The notes below the pieces were generated by a model, which was not told the DNA's origin, made no database searches, and saw only the letters and a list, made by a program, of their open reading frames with translations. From positions 92,916,695-92,980,694 of the forward strand of contig NC_061115.1 in NCBI RefSeq assembly GCF_002878395.1: a stretch of 64,000 bases of DNA, given 5' to 3'. Position numbers and translations under genes: made by a program. Below, piece by piece: positions 1 through 12,569 of the stretch (position 1 is the stretch's first letter; every line of letters begins with the position of its first letter). Source of the DNA: Capsicum annuum (taxonomy: Eukaryota > Streptophyta > Magnoliopsida > Solanales > Solanaceae).

Positions 1-3000
1 AGTTAGTCAGTTTGGTCTCTACTTCTAAACATAAAGTGGAAATAGAGTAATGATCAAGCAGATATTGCTAGTGAGCTTTAGATTTGCTGTATTTCCCATT
101 GTTATTGTTCGGTTGCCATAAGAGTGGATCAAAACTCATCATATGGCTTGTTGTTACCTATGAATTAACCACCACTAAAGAGTATAAGGAAAAGTTAACA
201 ACGATTAATACTCTAACGAGTCGGCATTTCAGGAATTTCTAGCATTGTTGTTTCAAAAATCTTTGTGTTTTACAGCTAACTTAGTCGAAGTTAGGGATCT
301 TAAGGTTAGTGATTTATTCTAATTGATGATTTTCACCTAACTTTTTTCTATTTTAATTTTGGACTTTTCTCTCTACACAAGATAGGTATAGGGAATGATT
401 TCTACCTAATTTCTTTTATTTTTGTAATTTTATAAAGATATTTTATGTTATCGGTGTAATCTGAAGGATTAGTAATAGTTTTAATGATGTCAGCTAAGAT
501 GTGAAGACTCAAATCTTCAATCATGGGAACTTCTTCTTGTTTTTTTTTGAAAGTAAATACCGTCATGATGATAACTTTGAAAAAATAATTCATTTTCATT
601 GTGAATAGAAGGAGAGAGGATGTGGAATAAATTAATAGATAACAAAATGGGGCTCTAGTTGTATGTTATTGTTGCTTGGAGGATACATTGGCGCACTAGT
701 TGTAGCTTGAGAGGGATATGAGGGACTACTAGATCATGAGAAAAAGGGTATAACCATAACTAATAACTCTTTTGATTTGTCTAACTAATCAAGCTAGATA
801 GTTGCATTAATAAGAACATAAATCAAGGTTAGTAGATTTTTCCATGATAGTTTTATGTACTTGTCACTTTATTTGTAATACAATAATTAGAAAGTGAAAA
901 CAAAGACTACTTTTAACTAGGATTGACCAAAGTGCTTATGAAAATAGTACTATCTTTTTCTTTTCTTTTTTCTCCTTTAGAAGGACAACATAATATATTA
1001 TATGTATTATGTTTTAATGAGTGATCAATTGTGTTATAACTATGAATATTTATATAGATTATAACTTTCTGTGTGTATGTGTAACTCTAAGCATCAAGGT
1101 AGCTACAATTTAAGGTTGAGAAAGACAAATATGGTGTAAGGGGGATAAACTTAAGCATATAGTATAAGTTCCTAAAGAAAAAGTAATTGAAATGGAAAAA
1201 GAAATTGGCAAAGATGTGGAATGGAGTTAGTTAGTGCTATGATTGTAGCAATATTCATGGAAGTAAATGGAAATTAACAACTTGTTTTCATTCCCCTTCA
1301 CATGATATTAGCTGATACACAAAGAAAAACCACACTATCTGCCACCCTCCCTTTACACAACCCTATCTACACAAGTTACCTCTCACTCTCACCCTCTTAT
1401 AATTAGATATATACATAGGGAGTGTAAGGAATGTGCTATCTCACATAAATGATGATTCTATTTTTATTTCTCTAATATAAAACTTGGGATCACAGCTTAT
1501 TATTTGAATTATCTTTTATCGATCCTTTAAGAAATGATTGTTCTCTTTAAGATGACTTGAATAATATTCTTACCTTTTGAGCTAGAAAAATTCATTTCCT
1601 TAATATGACATGAGGGGGTATGAATAGTATCGCACCAGACCTTTAAATGAAGATCGAGTGATCTCTTTAGTTTAACATGAACAAACCTTACCTCTTGAAC
1701 AAGTCTTTTAAGTTTAATTAAGCTCAAACTCATCATATTTTTTGTTTCATAACAACATAATTATAACGGATATTATAATTGATTTACTAAACTTAAACTC
1801 TACTATTGTAGAGAGAAAAAGGCAAAAGCTTTGTCATTTTCTTGGCTAAGTCACCGTAATAAAAGTAAATTAAATAAAAACATGCATGATAACTTTGTCC
1901 ATGTTATGCCATGCATTGTATTTGTTGTGTTTGCCTATGAATATCAATTAGTTATTTTTTAATTTTAGTGAGTAATTCGAAGTGAGAAAATGTGAAAACA
2001 ACTTTTCTTTTGTGTTTTTCAAATTCATGAAATAGTAAAAAGAGTTTATTCCAGAATTTTTAGAAATTTATGCCAAACATGTTTTGCGGAGTTCAACTAT
2101 GAGAAAAAGTAAATAAAATATCATGTCAAAGTTTTTCCTTAATATTAATGATGAATTTGGTAAGTTTCTTAACATATATATAAAATTTAAATTTAAACTA
2201 CTGAATTAACTCTCTAGACTACTTTTAATATTCATCTTCAGCTATTCATTGGAAATTTGCCTTGTGCTGGTACTTCTCTTAGATATTACAAGATTTACTT
2301 ATAAACCCTAAGCAGTGATCCTCTATTCTCAAATGGTGAAATTCATTTTCTACAAGTTTAAGAATCTGTTTAGCATGAAATTAACTATACTTTCCATATA
2401 CGCATCTTGTATTTTTCAATTGTCAATGTTGCTTCCACTTTTTTCCAGCACTAAATCAGGTAGATAGGTGAGGGGTTTATTTTGTCCAATTGTATAGTTT
2501 GGATCATGTATCAGTAGTTATAAGACCATAGAAAATGTGGGGTTTCTATTTAGATTAACGACATCCCGTAATGCAGACACAAGTGACGCTTATGGTTGTT
2601 AACTATTACAAATTTATCAGTACATAACAGTAATAACAGTAGTCAGGAGGTGTATAAATCAAAATAATCAATACAAACAAAGCTTCTAGTAGATCAATTC
2701 AGGCAACTAACAAAATTCACCACCCAAGACCAAGAATATAAAAGCCAAAGAAAGAAACTATAAACATGATGAGCAAACAAAATAGGAATAAATAAGTGTG
2801 ATTGAATATGGTAGAATCCAGTACCTAAGTTATAGTAATCTATTACAACCTAGTATGGGTAGATAACCTCTAAATTTTCTCGAAGAGACACCGATCAAAT
2901 ATAAGATGCTCAATGCAAAAAATTTCCTTTGCTTATATCATATGTATATTTTTATTGTTCATAATAATTAGAGCTCTCTAATAATTTTCTGTTCACAATA

Positions 3001-3116
3001 TAACAATAATATAAAGTGATAGCCAGCTAATTCTGAGGATCATTGTGATTATCAACCTACTATAGATGTTATCTCTAATTCATGCTTGAGACTAGTGATG
3101 TTTGAATTAGTATAAT
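1..3116. other. Unassigned AT-rich DNA
   Basis: I see no conserved protein domain, RNA gene or clear repeat here. The open frames are under 75 codons, low in complexity and on mixed strands. A CT-rich stretch near 1340-1400 followed by a TATA-like run near 1403-1415 resembles a plant promoter or leader, but no coding exon follows that I can support. Confidence 0.6.
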
Positions 3117-3540
3117 TGTCAGAGTTTTTTCCCTGATTTTCCTATCAAATTTAAGTTTTACTTTTTCTTGTAAGGAAAATAAATTTAAACATAAATACTT
3201 TTACTTTTCCTAAAAGATAAATATAAAACTTTTCCATATTTAGATAACCTCTTCCTTGAAGGAAAGGTTTTGAATCTCTATAAATAAGAGTCACCTCTTC
3301 TCATACCTTAACAAAGTAGCATCTACAATGTAGTCATTAAAGTTTCTTTGTTTAGGGAAATATTTTTTCCAATAGGTGTAATATTTTTTGATATTAGGTT
3401 TTAAAATATGTAGGCTGATTGGCCAAAATGTATAGTAATTAAATGTTTTTTAGTATTGTTTCTTTGTCGTCTGATTTATTCTCTCAAGGTTTTCAAACAT
3501 TAAGCTTCCGCATGATGCCCTCTAAATTTCAAACGCAATA
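3117..3540 (+). repeat. 5' LTR of the miniature copia-type element
   Basis: It begins TGTCAGAG and ends just before the primer site. It has a TATA-like box (TATAAATAAG, 3279-3288) about 160 bases from its start, where a U3 promoter is expected. Confidence 0.55.
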
Positions 3541-3542
3541 AG

Positions 3543-3554
3543 TAGTATCATAGC
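3543..3554 (+). other. Primer binding site, tRNA-iMet type
   Basis: TAGTATCATAGC matches the usual TGGTATCAGAGC at 10 of 12 positions and lies immediately 3' of the first LTR, where reverse transcription would be primed. Confidence 0.6.
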
Positions 3555-3890
3555 ATATGGTTCAAAGATTCAGTGGTTTGTTGAAACAAGATTGAAGACA
3601 AGTTCATGCTGGTTCAAATCGATTTGCAACCAATTTGAGGATAATGAGGATTTTTGTTGAACTATATGTGGAAAACAAGTTTTAACATTATTTTTAACAT
3701 TCCTATTGCTGCATCTTTAAAAATAGAAATAAAATATTACTTTTAAACTAATTCTTAACTATGATATTTTAAATCATATTTTTAAGAATGACAAGCAGAA
3801 ATTTTAAAGATTATATCAAGAACAAAGTTCTTGTATGTGATATGAAGAAGGCGGATCACGTAAAGAAAATCATGCCAAAATGTGGATATT

Positions 3891-4120
3891 TATTAGGGGT
3901 TTTGCCCCGGTTTTCTTACCAAAATTAAGTTTTACTTTTCTTGTTAGGAAAATAAAAGTAACCATAAATACTTTTACATTTCATAAAAGAAAAATGTAAT
4001 TTTTTTTTATTTGGCTAACCTCTTTCTTGGAGGAAAGGTTTGGAAACTCAATAAATAGAAGACCTCTCTTCTCATACCTTAACACAGTATCATCCACAAT
4101 GTATTCATTAAACAGCCTTG
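3891..4120 (+). repeat. 3' LTR (partial) of the miniature copia-type element
   Basis: It begins TATTAGGGGT and aligns with 3117-3350 over the U3 region, with a weakened TATA-like box near 4049-4058. After about 4115 the similarity is lost, by truncation or divergence. Confidence 0.5.
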
Positions 4121-5980
4121 TTATGCATGTAAGTGATCCTTTTTTAATATTTTAATTTCTTCCAAAGTAAAGTTCTGGATATTCAACTAACCAGTTTTAA
4201 AAAAAAACAATTTTGGATATTTTCAATATCATGTTTGAGCTAATCAATTCATGTGTCTGTACCAAATATGTATGTTGTTGTTTAAGGGTCAAGGGTCATT
4301 GACACATTAAACTTGTATGAATGAAAATATGTCACAGTTTAATATAATTTCCCATGGCATAAGTTATTCTATTTTTTTAACCTTCTTGATACTTCTAGTC
4401 CATTTATAATATTCACTTGGTGCATTTTATGATTTTGTCTTTAACAATGCAGATGAAACCATAGTTTGAACTTTTATACAGTAAAATCTGAAGAAGTATT
4501 ATGATCTCAACCTGTCAAAGTCCACAACTTGGGTATGTAAATGTACATAACGACCAGCTGTTGAAAATGGTCATTGATATGCAGTATTTGTTTTGTTTCT
4601 TTATCTGTACAAACAATAAATATTGAATATTGCATATTCTCTACAGGAAAATTTCTTGAACCAGTTTAAAGATTAGTTTCTTTTGATACTCATCAGCAAC
4701 TTTATTCCACTGAATAGCCTTGTTCAAAACCATTCATTTCATTGCTAGTAAAAGTAAGTTCTAGATTCAAATGTTCCTTCTAATTCCATTTTCTCTCATT
4801 TCATGTGTTGTAGACTTCTCCTTGATGCAAACTTTTCTACATTAAGAGTCCCCCAAAAATATTTGTAGGTATGTTTTGCTTGTTATTTTGCAAATGTTTT
4901 GACCTTCAACCTCTATAATCATTCATAAGTTGTTAGATATGATAGAAAACAAAGATAGGTAATTTGAATAAACATAGGATGTTCACTATTTAAAGTAATA
5001 TATATACAAATATGATTTTTCAAAGTTGCTAAATGTAAGTTTTTGTATCTTGAAAAGGTATCATTAAGTTTGCAATATCAAAAACCTAATAATTTTGGGT
5101 GTTTGTAGACCAATTTTGGAATTACTGGTGTTATATAATCAATCGAGATTTTACCTAACTGTTCTAAAATTAACATCATTGAAATGATGTTTTGTATTGA
5201 ACTTTTAAGCTATGGGATGACTAATGAAATCAATAATTTGTTTTTGTTTGTTCAACGTATTGTACTTGTTTTTATATGTAGGAGCTATTATAAGTTTACA
5301 ATCTCAAAAATCTCATAAGTTTGTGTTATTAATCTTCTCTTCACAGAATATTTTTAGAATTTCTTCTTTATTTTGGGTTGCTTGTTGCCAAAATGATTTA
5401 ATTATTGACATCATATTTTACCTTAGCATGATCCATTATTTTGGTGAACCAAAAATGTGTAGAATGAATTTGTTTAATGGTGTTTCCAAAATATTTATTA
5501 TTAAAGACATCATCATAGTGGTAGACTCTTACTCGCATAAAATTGGTAGCTTATAGGGAATGAAACTATAATCTTTTTAATATTTTAAATTTAAAGATTA
5601 GCATTAGATTAGTTTTGGTAAATCTATAAGGTGTATAGTATCTTATTTTAATAGGGCTTTCTATTACTTCTATTGAATTTTGGAGGTTTCTCCTTTAGCA
5701 TATCCTACATGACATAACTATATGAATGCAAACTAATTTATTTAGAATATATGATAAGTCAATCTCTACCTCATCTTCAACTTTTGTTTGTAGAAATAAA
5801 AATATAATTATATTAAGTTTTTATTGTATTAGAGTGAAGTGTTCTTAGTACGGATTGCTTCTGTCTATTAAACTTGTTAAAAGTTTTGTTTGAGTTTTTT
5901 TCCTACCCATTTAATATTTTAACTATGCATGAATGATAATTTTTGTGATTTCATTGTGTTATGTAGGATTTTAATTGATA
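4121..5980. other. Unassigned AT-rich DNA
   Basis: No recognisable domain. One open frame of 110 codons (5224-5556, plus strand) is hydrophobic and low in complexity, without a family resemblance. The stretch may be the 5' part of the CACTA transposon that follows, but I see no terminal CACTA motif or subterminal repeat that proves it. Confidence 0.5.
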
Positions 5981-5982
5981 GT

Positions 5983-7983
5983 GAAGATAAAGGTTGGATG
6001 GATTGTTTAATATGGTCCAATGAGTTCAAGCATGGAGTGAACTATTTTCTCAAAAAGACATTTGAATGATCTTCTCAAGGAAATGAGTATTATGTCCTTA
6101 TAGAAATTGGAAGAATCACTGTTAGCATTATAGATTAGTAGGGGAGAATCACTTGCTTTCTAAAGGATTTGTTGATGGTTACAACAAATAGACTTTTCTT
6201 GGAGAAAGCGCTTCCTCGAGAAGAACACATCATCCAATATATAAAGATGAAGGTTCTAATATGCATTATGATATTGATGGACGACATCATGATACATTCA
6301 GAAATATGGATACTGAATTAGGCCATGGGGAAGGAGTTGGAGAGAGATTACCTAATGATGTAATAAATTTTTTAAATTATTGGAGGAAGGATGTCAACAA
6401 TTATTCTCGGGGTGTGAGAATTTTTGTAAGTTGAGTTTCACCATTCAGTTGTTCTTGTTCAAATAATTGCGTAAGTTGAGTAATGTAGCAGTTTTAGATC
6501 TTTTAGTCTTAATAAAAGAAGCATTTCCCTTTGTTTAGATGCCAAATTCTTTCAATAAGGACAAAAATGTGATAAGACTTTTCGGTCTTGATGATGAAAA
6601 ATATATGCATACGCTAATGATTAAATGTTATTCTTGAAGGACAATAATTCTAGATGGAAGAGTATTGGTGGTGCCTCAATCAATGCATGCTCTAAAATTC
6701 CTGCAAAGGCTTAAAGATACTTTCCCTTAAAATCTAGACTTCAGAGAATTTTCATATGTCCTGAAAAAGTTGGTAAAATGAAATGTCATGCTAATGACAA
6801 ACCAAATGATGTAAATTTAAGTCATCTCACTGATTTGCAAGAATGTATAGGTTTTGGTCATTTGTATCCAAACTTCTCTAGAGATCCTCGTAATATCAGG
6901 TTAGGTCTCTCAAGTTATGGTTTTAATTTATTTCGAACTATTAGTATTTCTCAAAGCACATGGCCTGTTATGCTGATGAACTATAATTTATCACTATGGA
7001 TTGGCATGAAGCCAGAGTATCTTGTGTTTTTAATGATAATTCCAGGCCAATTTTGTATTTGGAAATGATATAAATATGTATTTGCAACAACTAATTGATC
7101 AGTAAAATGAACTATGGGAACCTGGGATTGATACTTATGATGCTAAAATCAAACAAACATTTCAAATGCGTGAAACCTTAATGTGGTCAGTTAGTGATTT
7201 TTTCGCATAGCAATACTTTACGGATAGAGAACTATATGAAAATTGGCCTGCCCTACTTGTAATTATAATACATGCCCTCAACATCTCAAACATAATCATA
7301 AGATGTGTAATTGGGTCATCGGAGATTTTTGCCTCATAATCACCCATTGAAAAAGATAAGTCATTTGATGTTAAGATGGAACATAAAATAGAATCAACTC
7401 CATTCTCGGGTATAGAAGTGCTTGAAGAGCTGTGTTAATTAAACAATGTTTTTAAAAGGGCAAACAAAGGTCTAGAGATAATAAGGGTCCTTAGAAGAAA
7501 AGATCAATTTTTTTGAATTACCATACTGGCCACATTACAAACTGAGGCACAATCTTGATCAAATGTGCATAGAAAAAAATAAATGAGATAGTATTCTTGG
7601 AACTCTATTGGATTTAGATGGAAAGTCAAAGGATTATGTAAATTCTCGATATGACTTCCAATAAATGGGAATACGGGAGGAGCTACAACTAGTAGATGAT
7701 AGTAATGGAAATGAAAGTTTTGATCAATCTTCTTTCTTTATGAAATCGGAACATAAAAGATTATTTTGCAACATCTTGAAAATTTTCAAATTACCTAAAG
7801 GGTATGCTATAAATATATCAGATTGCGTGTATATAAAGAAGATGAAGATATCGGGGTATAACAATTCTGATGCTCATTTTATAATGCCTCACTTGCTATA
7901 GGTTGCTGTAAGAAAAGTACAACCTAAGAATGTTTCATTGACATTGATTAGGTTGGTCAATGTTTTTAGAGAAACATGTAGTA
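5983..7983 (+). pseudogene. CACTA (En/Spm) TNP2 transposase, broken
   Basis: TNP2-type transposases bind the element ends and catalyse cut-and-paste movement of CACTA transposons. The remnant reads in family order. A transposase-associated domain comes first (5983-6070, DKGWM then EFKHGVNYFLKKTFE). Next is a KGFVDGYNK / HHDTF block (about 6130-6410), then a region around AKA-RYFPLKSRLQRIF (from about 6690). The diagnostic core DPRNIRLGLSSYGFN followed by STWPVMLMNYNL lies in an open frame of 96 codons (6778-7068). After a frameshift come YLQQLID and a TYDAKIKQTFQMR block (to about 7210). Finally MGIREELQLV and LPKGYAINISDCV (7665-7901) match the DUF4218-like part. At least six in-frame stops and two frameshifts show it is dead. 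The normal protein is about 700-1000 residues. The 3' end stops where the gypsy element begins at 7989. Confidence 0.85.
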
Positions 7984-7988
7984 GGTAA

Positions 7989-10297
7989 TGATCTGACCCG
8001 ACCACGGGCTTTGTCGTAATGGGCATCCTATATCCAACCATGACAAGGGATCGTCCCCCGTTACCTAAACTAACTACCTATATCCAACCTTAGATGGGCT
8101 GAATTTTTAACATATAACAAGATAGCGTTATTGTTTTCATTAAGACTCTAGAATAGGGTCACAACTGTAACCGACCCAATCGAGTTCGGCCATACCGCAA
8201 CAACCACCCAACCATACCAAAAAAACCATAAACCATAAACCAAAAGGTAATACCCAAAACATAATATGATTAATCTTAAAATGTAATAAGATAAAATAGT
8301 GAGAAATCATGTTCAATGATGCCAGACTGAATATCAATACCAATGCTAAGGATGACACTAATACTGATACCGCCAATACCAACCCCCCAGAAGTTCTACA
8401 AATCCTCTATCCAAAAAAGTAAACAAATCAGGTTGGGACATGCCCACAACCATGGCAAAAACTAATATCAAAAATAAAATAAAAGTGTCTAAATAAATTT
8501 GTAACATGAAATGATGTATTTCGAAAGCATAGAAGCTCACCACTTCACTCCAAATGCTGATAACGAATCCGCATGCTAAACAGAAAGAGTAGAATGATTG
8601 GTTCTTGCATAGCATAGGTATACAAATTCCAGTAGACTAGGTTAATGAATGACCGCTAGCATGAATATTAGGATAAGGATAAAATAGTACCAGTCATAAA
8701 ATCAAGTAAAACCATCCATAATCTATACAACCATATATATATAAGTGTGAGGAAAGGAAAATGAGTTTAGCATGCACTTAAGACCTTTACCTAATTTGTG
8801 TAGCTTTGAGTCCTAACTACCCACGGGCCATATAAGTTCAGCTTCGCCTGTTGAAAGGGCCCCAGTGCATGTAGCTAAATGACTAGGGAATAGCCCATGG
8901 GATGACTAGTACATCCCTCCAATGCATAACGTGAAAATCATATGTGGTCTTTGAAGACCTCTCATATCGACAAATATGAGTTTCCAATTTAGGTTCCCTC
9001 GGGACAGCCACTTTCAACGGCTTAGCTCAACTCCCCTCAATTAATTCCCTATAAAAACCATGTCCAAAAAATCCATTTACCATTTATTAACCAAGTTCAA
9101 TATTGGTGGTATCATCATACCACCCCATTACTTTCAAATAATATCCATAGCCAAGCCCTTTAGGTTAGGGGACCTCGGGTGCCCTTCCTTTTTCCATATA
9201 AAATCCACTTGGGAAACTTCCATATTTACCACAAGTATAACAATTTAGCCTTTATCCTTTTCAAACCATTTAAACAATGCATAAGTCCTTTATCAAGTTT
9301 AAAACATGCAAGAGTTCCATTAAGAGAATTCAATGCAATAAACATATCTTCATAAGAATTTTATCAAACATCTTGGGGGCATAATATAACCAAAAGAAAA
9401 TTCCAAAGATCATTAAAGCATTACCATTCAGTTGAATTGTCCAAAACCACAAATAATGCATATAAAAAGATAATTAAAACCATAGGAAACCATAACCAAG
9501 GATTTAATATCAACCCCCCCCTACCCAAATAATAGTTTAAAACCATAATTATAAAATAGTAAATTAATGAAATCAATCAAATAAACCATGCCTATAGTTG
9601 AAACTACAATGATGGAAGCGAATAATGCTTATACCAAAGAATTGACGGAAAGAAATCACCAAAGCAAGGCCCAAACCAATTCATAAGATGAAACCCTAGC
9701 CTTCTTGCCCCAAAAGCTCTTGAGAGAATTATAAGATATTTTGGAATAGTTTCTAAGTTTTAATTAATAGCATAATAAGGTAAATAACCTCCTAAGAGTA
9801 TTAGAAGTCGTGGGTCCTAGTAAGGACAAGTATGAAAATATCTAGAATACCCCCACTTAAATCTTTTACAAACCCATCATAGCGATATAATTGACCCATA
9901 CGAGTTGTACCTTCAATATGATCTGTATCCACCACTTGTTTCCAAGACTCAATCCTTTGATAAAATACTTTCCAGTAAATAACTCATCCAACCAAATTAT
10001 ACCCATAACATACAATCCGTAACCGTAACCCGTATCCCTAGGACAATCTAATACAAGGAAGATCAAACACTGCCCACCATACGAGTCCTGATACGCCTTG
10101 TATCAATGCTTATGACTCATACCCATAAGTCGTAAACATTCTACTGACAAAAACTATCCCACCAACTAACATTGGTTAGCATACGACAGGATCATACCAC
10201 TCGTACCCCAACATACGGCTCGTACACATAAGTCGTATTGTTTTCGGAGAATGGATTTCTAAGAAATTTTCCAAGGTTCAAAGCCCAGGATGTTTAA
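7989..10297 (-). repeat. 3' LTR of the Tekay-like element
   Basis: A 2.3-kb segment that aligns along its length with 14270-16183 and 25071-25441. Shared landmarks are the ATCCAACCTTAGATGGGCTG block, the GGTTGGGACATGCCC block and a run of CGTA-rich phrases near its right end. On the plus strand it starts TGATCTGACC and ends in TTTAA where the other copy has TTTCA. Confidence 0.85.
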
Positions 10298-10310
10298 GTC
10301 TCCCCCACTA
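10298..10310 (-). other. Polypurine tract of the Tekay-like element
   Basis: The minus strand reads TAGTGGGGGAGAC directly next to the 3' LTR. This is the expected RNase H-resistant primer for plus-strand synthesis. Confidence 0.75.
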
Positions 10311-10518
10311 GGAAAATTCATCCCCTAATGATGGACAAGGTTGGCGTAACCACACACAGAGTCATTTGCATTATCTACATCCCTTTAACAAAGTTAGAAA
10401 ACAAAGAGGCAAAGATTTTAATATTTTCTTTAACAAACTCAGAAAATAGTTATGTGTTCAAGACACATACCTTTCGTACGAATCCCAAGATTAGAAAACA
10501 AATGCACATAATTGAACT

Positions 10519-10770
10519 TTATGCCTTTTTATGCTTCCCAAGTAGATACTTCCACCTTATGGTTCCCCATTGAACCTTAACCAAAGCCATATCCTTGGTC
10601 CACAACCGATATACTTGCCTATCTAATATCTTAACTGGAACCTCCATATAAGACTGAGAATCTGATATACCCAATCCTTTTAGAGGAACAACCAAAGAAG
10701 GATCAGCAAGATACTTACTTAACATAGAAGCATGAATTACCAGATGAACAAAATTTAAGCAAGATGGCAA
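10519..10770 (-). pseudogene. Integrase C-terminus and chromodomain region, Tekay-like
   Basis: The reading frame contains ADPSLVVPLKGLGI, a YMEVPVKILDRQVYRLW block and VKVQWG. This is the order seen where the integrase C-terminus of plant chromoviruses joins the chromodomain that targets insertion into heterochromatin. The usual W-E-A-E motif after VKVQW is altered (TIRWKYLLGKHKKA, then a stop). It is the 3' end of the polyprotein reading leftwards and lies about 210 bases before the polypurine tract. Confidence 0.75.
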
Positions 10771-12085
10771 CTCTAACTCTTAAACAACATTGCCAACTCT
10801 CCGTGAAATCACATACGGATCATTATACGGAGGACTATGTTTCCCCTTTTTGCCAAACCGCACTACAACCTTCATGGGAGACATCTTAAGGAACACCCTA
10901 TCCCCTATCCCATACCTCAAACTCCAAGTCTCTACACCTTAAATCTACATAGGACTTTTGGCTATTTTGGGCAACTTTAAGCCTACCTCAAATCAGCTTA
11001 ACCTTCTCCATCGCCTGATAAATCAAATCTAGACCAAACATGTCCACTTCTTAAAGTTAAAACCACCCAATAGGAGATCTACACCTCCAACCATAGAATA
11101 CCTCAAAAGGAGCCTTACCATTACTAGAATTATAGCTATTGTTGTAAGCGAATTCCATAAAAAGTAGATACTCAACCCAATTGCCACCATAGTCAATCAC
11201 ATAGGCTTGAATCATATTTTATTATGTCTGAATAGTTCTCTCCGATTACCCATCCAACTGCGGATGAAAAATAGTACTCAGACTAACCTTAGTCCCCAAC
11301 CTTTTTTGGAAACACCACTAGAGAAGAGACGTAAACTATATACCACAATTAGAGATAATCAAAATAGGTAACCCATGTAGCTTCACAATCTCCTAAAGGT
11401 ACAACCACTAATAATTCTCTGCCAAAGAGGTAGTCCGCATTGGTAAGAAAAGGGCAGACTTGGTCATCTTAACCATGATGACCCAAATTGAATCATAAAA
11501 ATTTGTGGTCGAGGAAGACCGGTATCACTTCCCACTTCCATACGGGAAAATCAACCTCTTGATATAACCCACCAGGTCTTATATGCATAAAATTAACCTA
11601 TTAACACACCATACACTTAGCCAGGAAATTAGCCACATTCTTCTTAGTACCATTCCACCAATTGAACTCATTGAGATCATGATACATCTTTGTCGAGCTA
11701 GGATTACAACATAGCGCGACTCATGCGCCTCCGCTAAAACCATTCACTATAGCCCATCGATAATAGAAAGACACAACCTTCCTTGGTAGCATAAAGTACC
11801 ATCACCTGATCTGAAACACCACTGTATTCTGCCCACCAATATCACTCTTAATTTTCATAAGGATAGGATCCAACATTTGTTTCTCCTTAATCTCTGCAAA
11901 AAGAGATGATCTAATCATGTCTTGCTTACACCACCTTCCTTAGAGTCCATAAGAAGAACCTTAAGATTAGGCAAGCAGTGAATATCCTTCTCTAATTCCC
12001 GCTTTACTTCCACCACATTAGTCAAACTTGCATCGATAACCTGCTAAGAGAAATAGTAACCACATTAGCTTTTCTTGCGTGTAGT
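10771..12085 (-). pseudogene. Gypsy integrase, decayed
   Basis: Read on the minus strand with frame changes, the segment carries family landmarks. They are FYDSIWVIMVKMTKSALFL (about 11440-11520), a HGLPILIIS block followed by FTSLLW (about 11310-11380), FHPQLDG-SERTIQT (about 11220-11270) and FAYNNSYNSSNGKAPFEVFYG (about 11090-11160). The catalytic-core context DDE can be placed only partly because several codons are changed. Stops and frameshifts occur throughout, so no protein could be made. It lies between RNase H and the chromodomain, as expected for gypsy order. Confidence 0.75.
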
Positions 12086-12569
12086 AAAAACTCATATCAT
12101 ATTCCTTGAGAAGTACAAGCCATCTTCTCTACCTGAGATTAAGCTTTTTGTGAGTGAACACGTACTAAAAACTATTGTGATCAAAAAAGATATCAATGTG
12201 AACACGATACAAATAGTATCACCATATTTACAAAGAAAACACAACCAATAACAACTCAAAATCTTGAGTAGGATAGTTCCTTTCATGCACCTTTAACTGC
12301 CTGGAAGCATATGAAATCACCTTCACATGGTTAATTAAAACACATTTAAGCCGTACCCGAGATGCATTGCAATAAACCCTAAACCCATCACTGCCTTCTG
12401 GAAAGGTCAGGATTGTAGCCGAAGTCAACTTATCCTTAAACATCTCAAAACTCCCTTCACAACTATCAGACCATAAAAACTTAACCTTTTTCTGATTCAA
12501 CTTAGTCAAAGGAGAAGTTATTGAAGAAAATCTTTCTACAAACCACCTATAATACCTGGCTAAACCCAA
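12086..12569 (-). pseudogene. Gypsy RT end and RNase H domain, partial
   Basis: An open frame of 113 codons (12228-12569) reads [21 protein letters not shown], then [38 protein letters not shown] and [19 protein letters not shown]. This is the thumb of RT and the start of the RNase H domain of Ty3/gypsy elements. The first catalytic Asp of RNase H, normally in VYCDAS, is Asn here (VYCNAS), which would inactivate it. A frameshift follows near 12230, and the rest of RNase H is only faintly readable. Confidence 0.85.

Larger units (their letters stand above)
3117..4120 (+). mobile_element. Miniature copia-type LTR element (TRIM-like)
   Basis: Two similar segments (3117-3350 and 3891-4120) lie in direct orientation. 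Both share the run of TTTTACTTTT, a GGAAAGGTTT block, a TATA-like box and a CTCATACCTTAAC block. The first is followed by a tRNA-iMet-like primer site at 3543. A short purine-containing stretch (GCCAAAATGTGGA, about 3874-3886) precedes the second. Only about 350 bases separate primer site and second LTR, and they hold no coding domain. This is the plan of a terminal-repeat retrotransposon in miniature, or a strongly deleted copia element. The 3' half of the second LTR no longer aligns by eye, so the right border is approximate. Confidence 0.6.

Noticed and set aside
1320..1450. CT-rich leader plus TATA-like run as a host-gene promoter
   Set aside because: No coding exon with a recognisable product follows within 1.6 kb, so the promoter reading cannot be supported.
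5224..5556. 110-codon plus-strand frame
   Set aside because: Low-complexity hydrophobic translation without a known motif in AT-rich DNA. Length alone is not enough at this base composition.
8140..8615. Two overlapping minus-strand frames of 80-85 codons
   Set aside because: They lie wholly inside an LTR. The second LTR has different frames at the same place, so there is no coding constraint.
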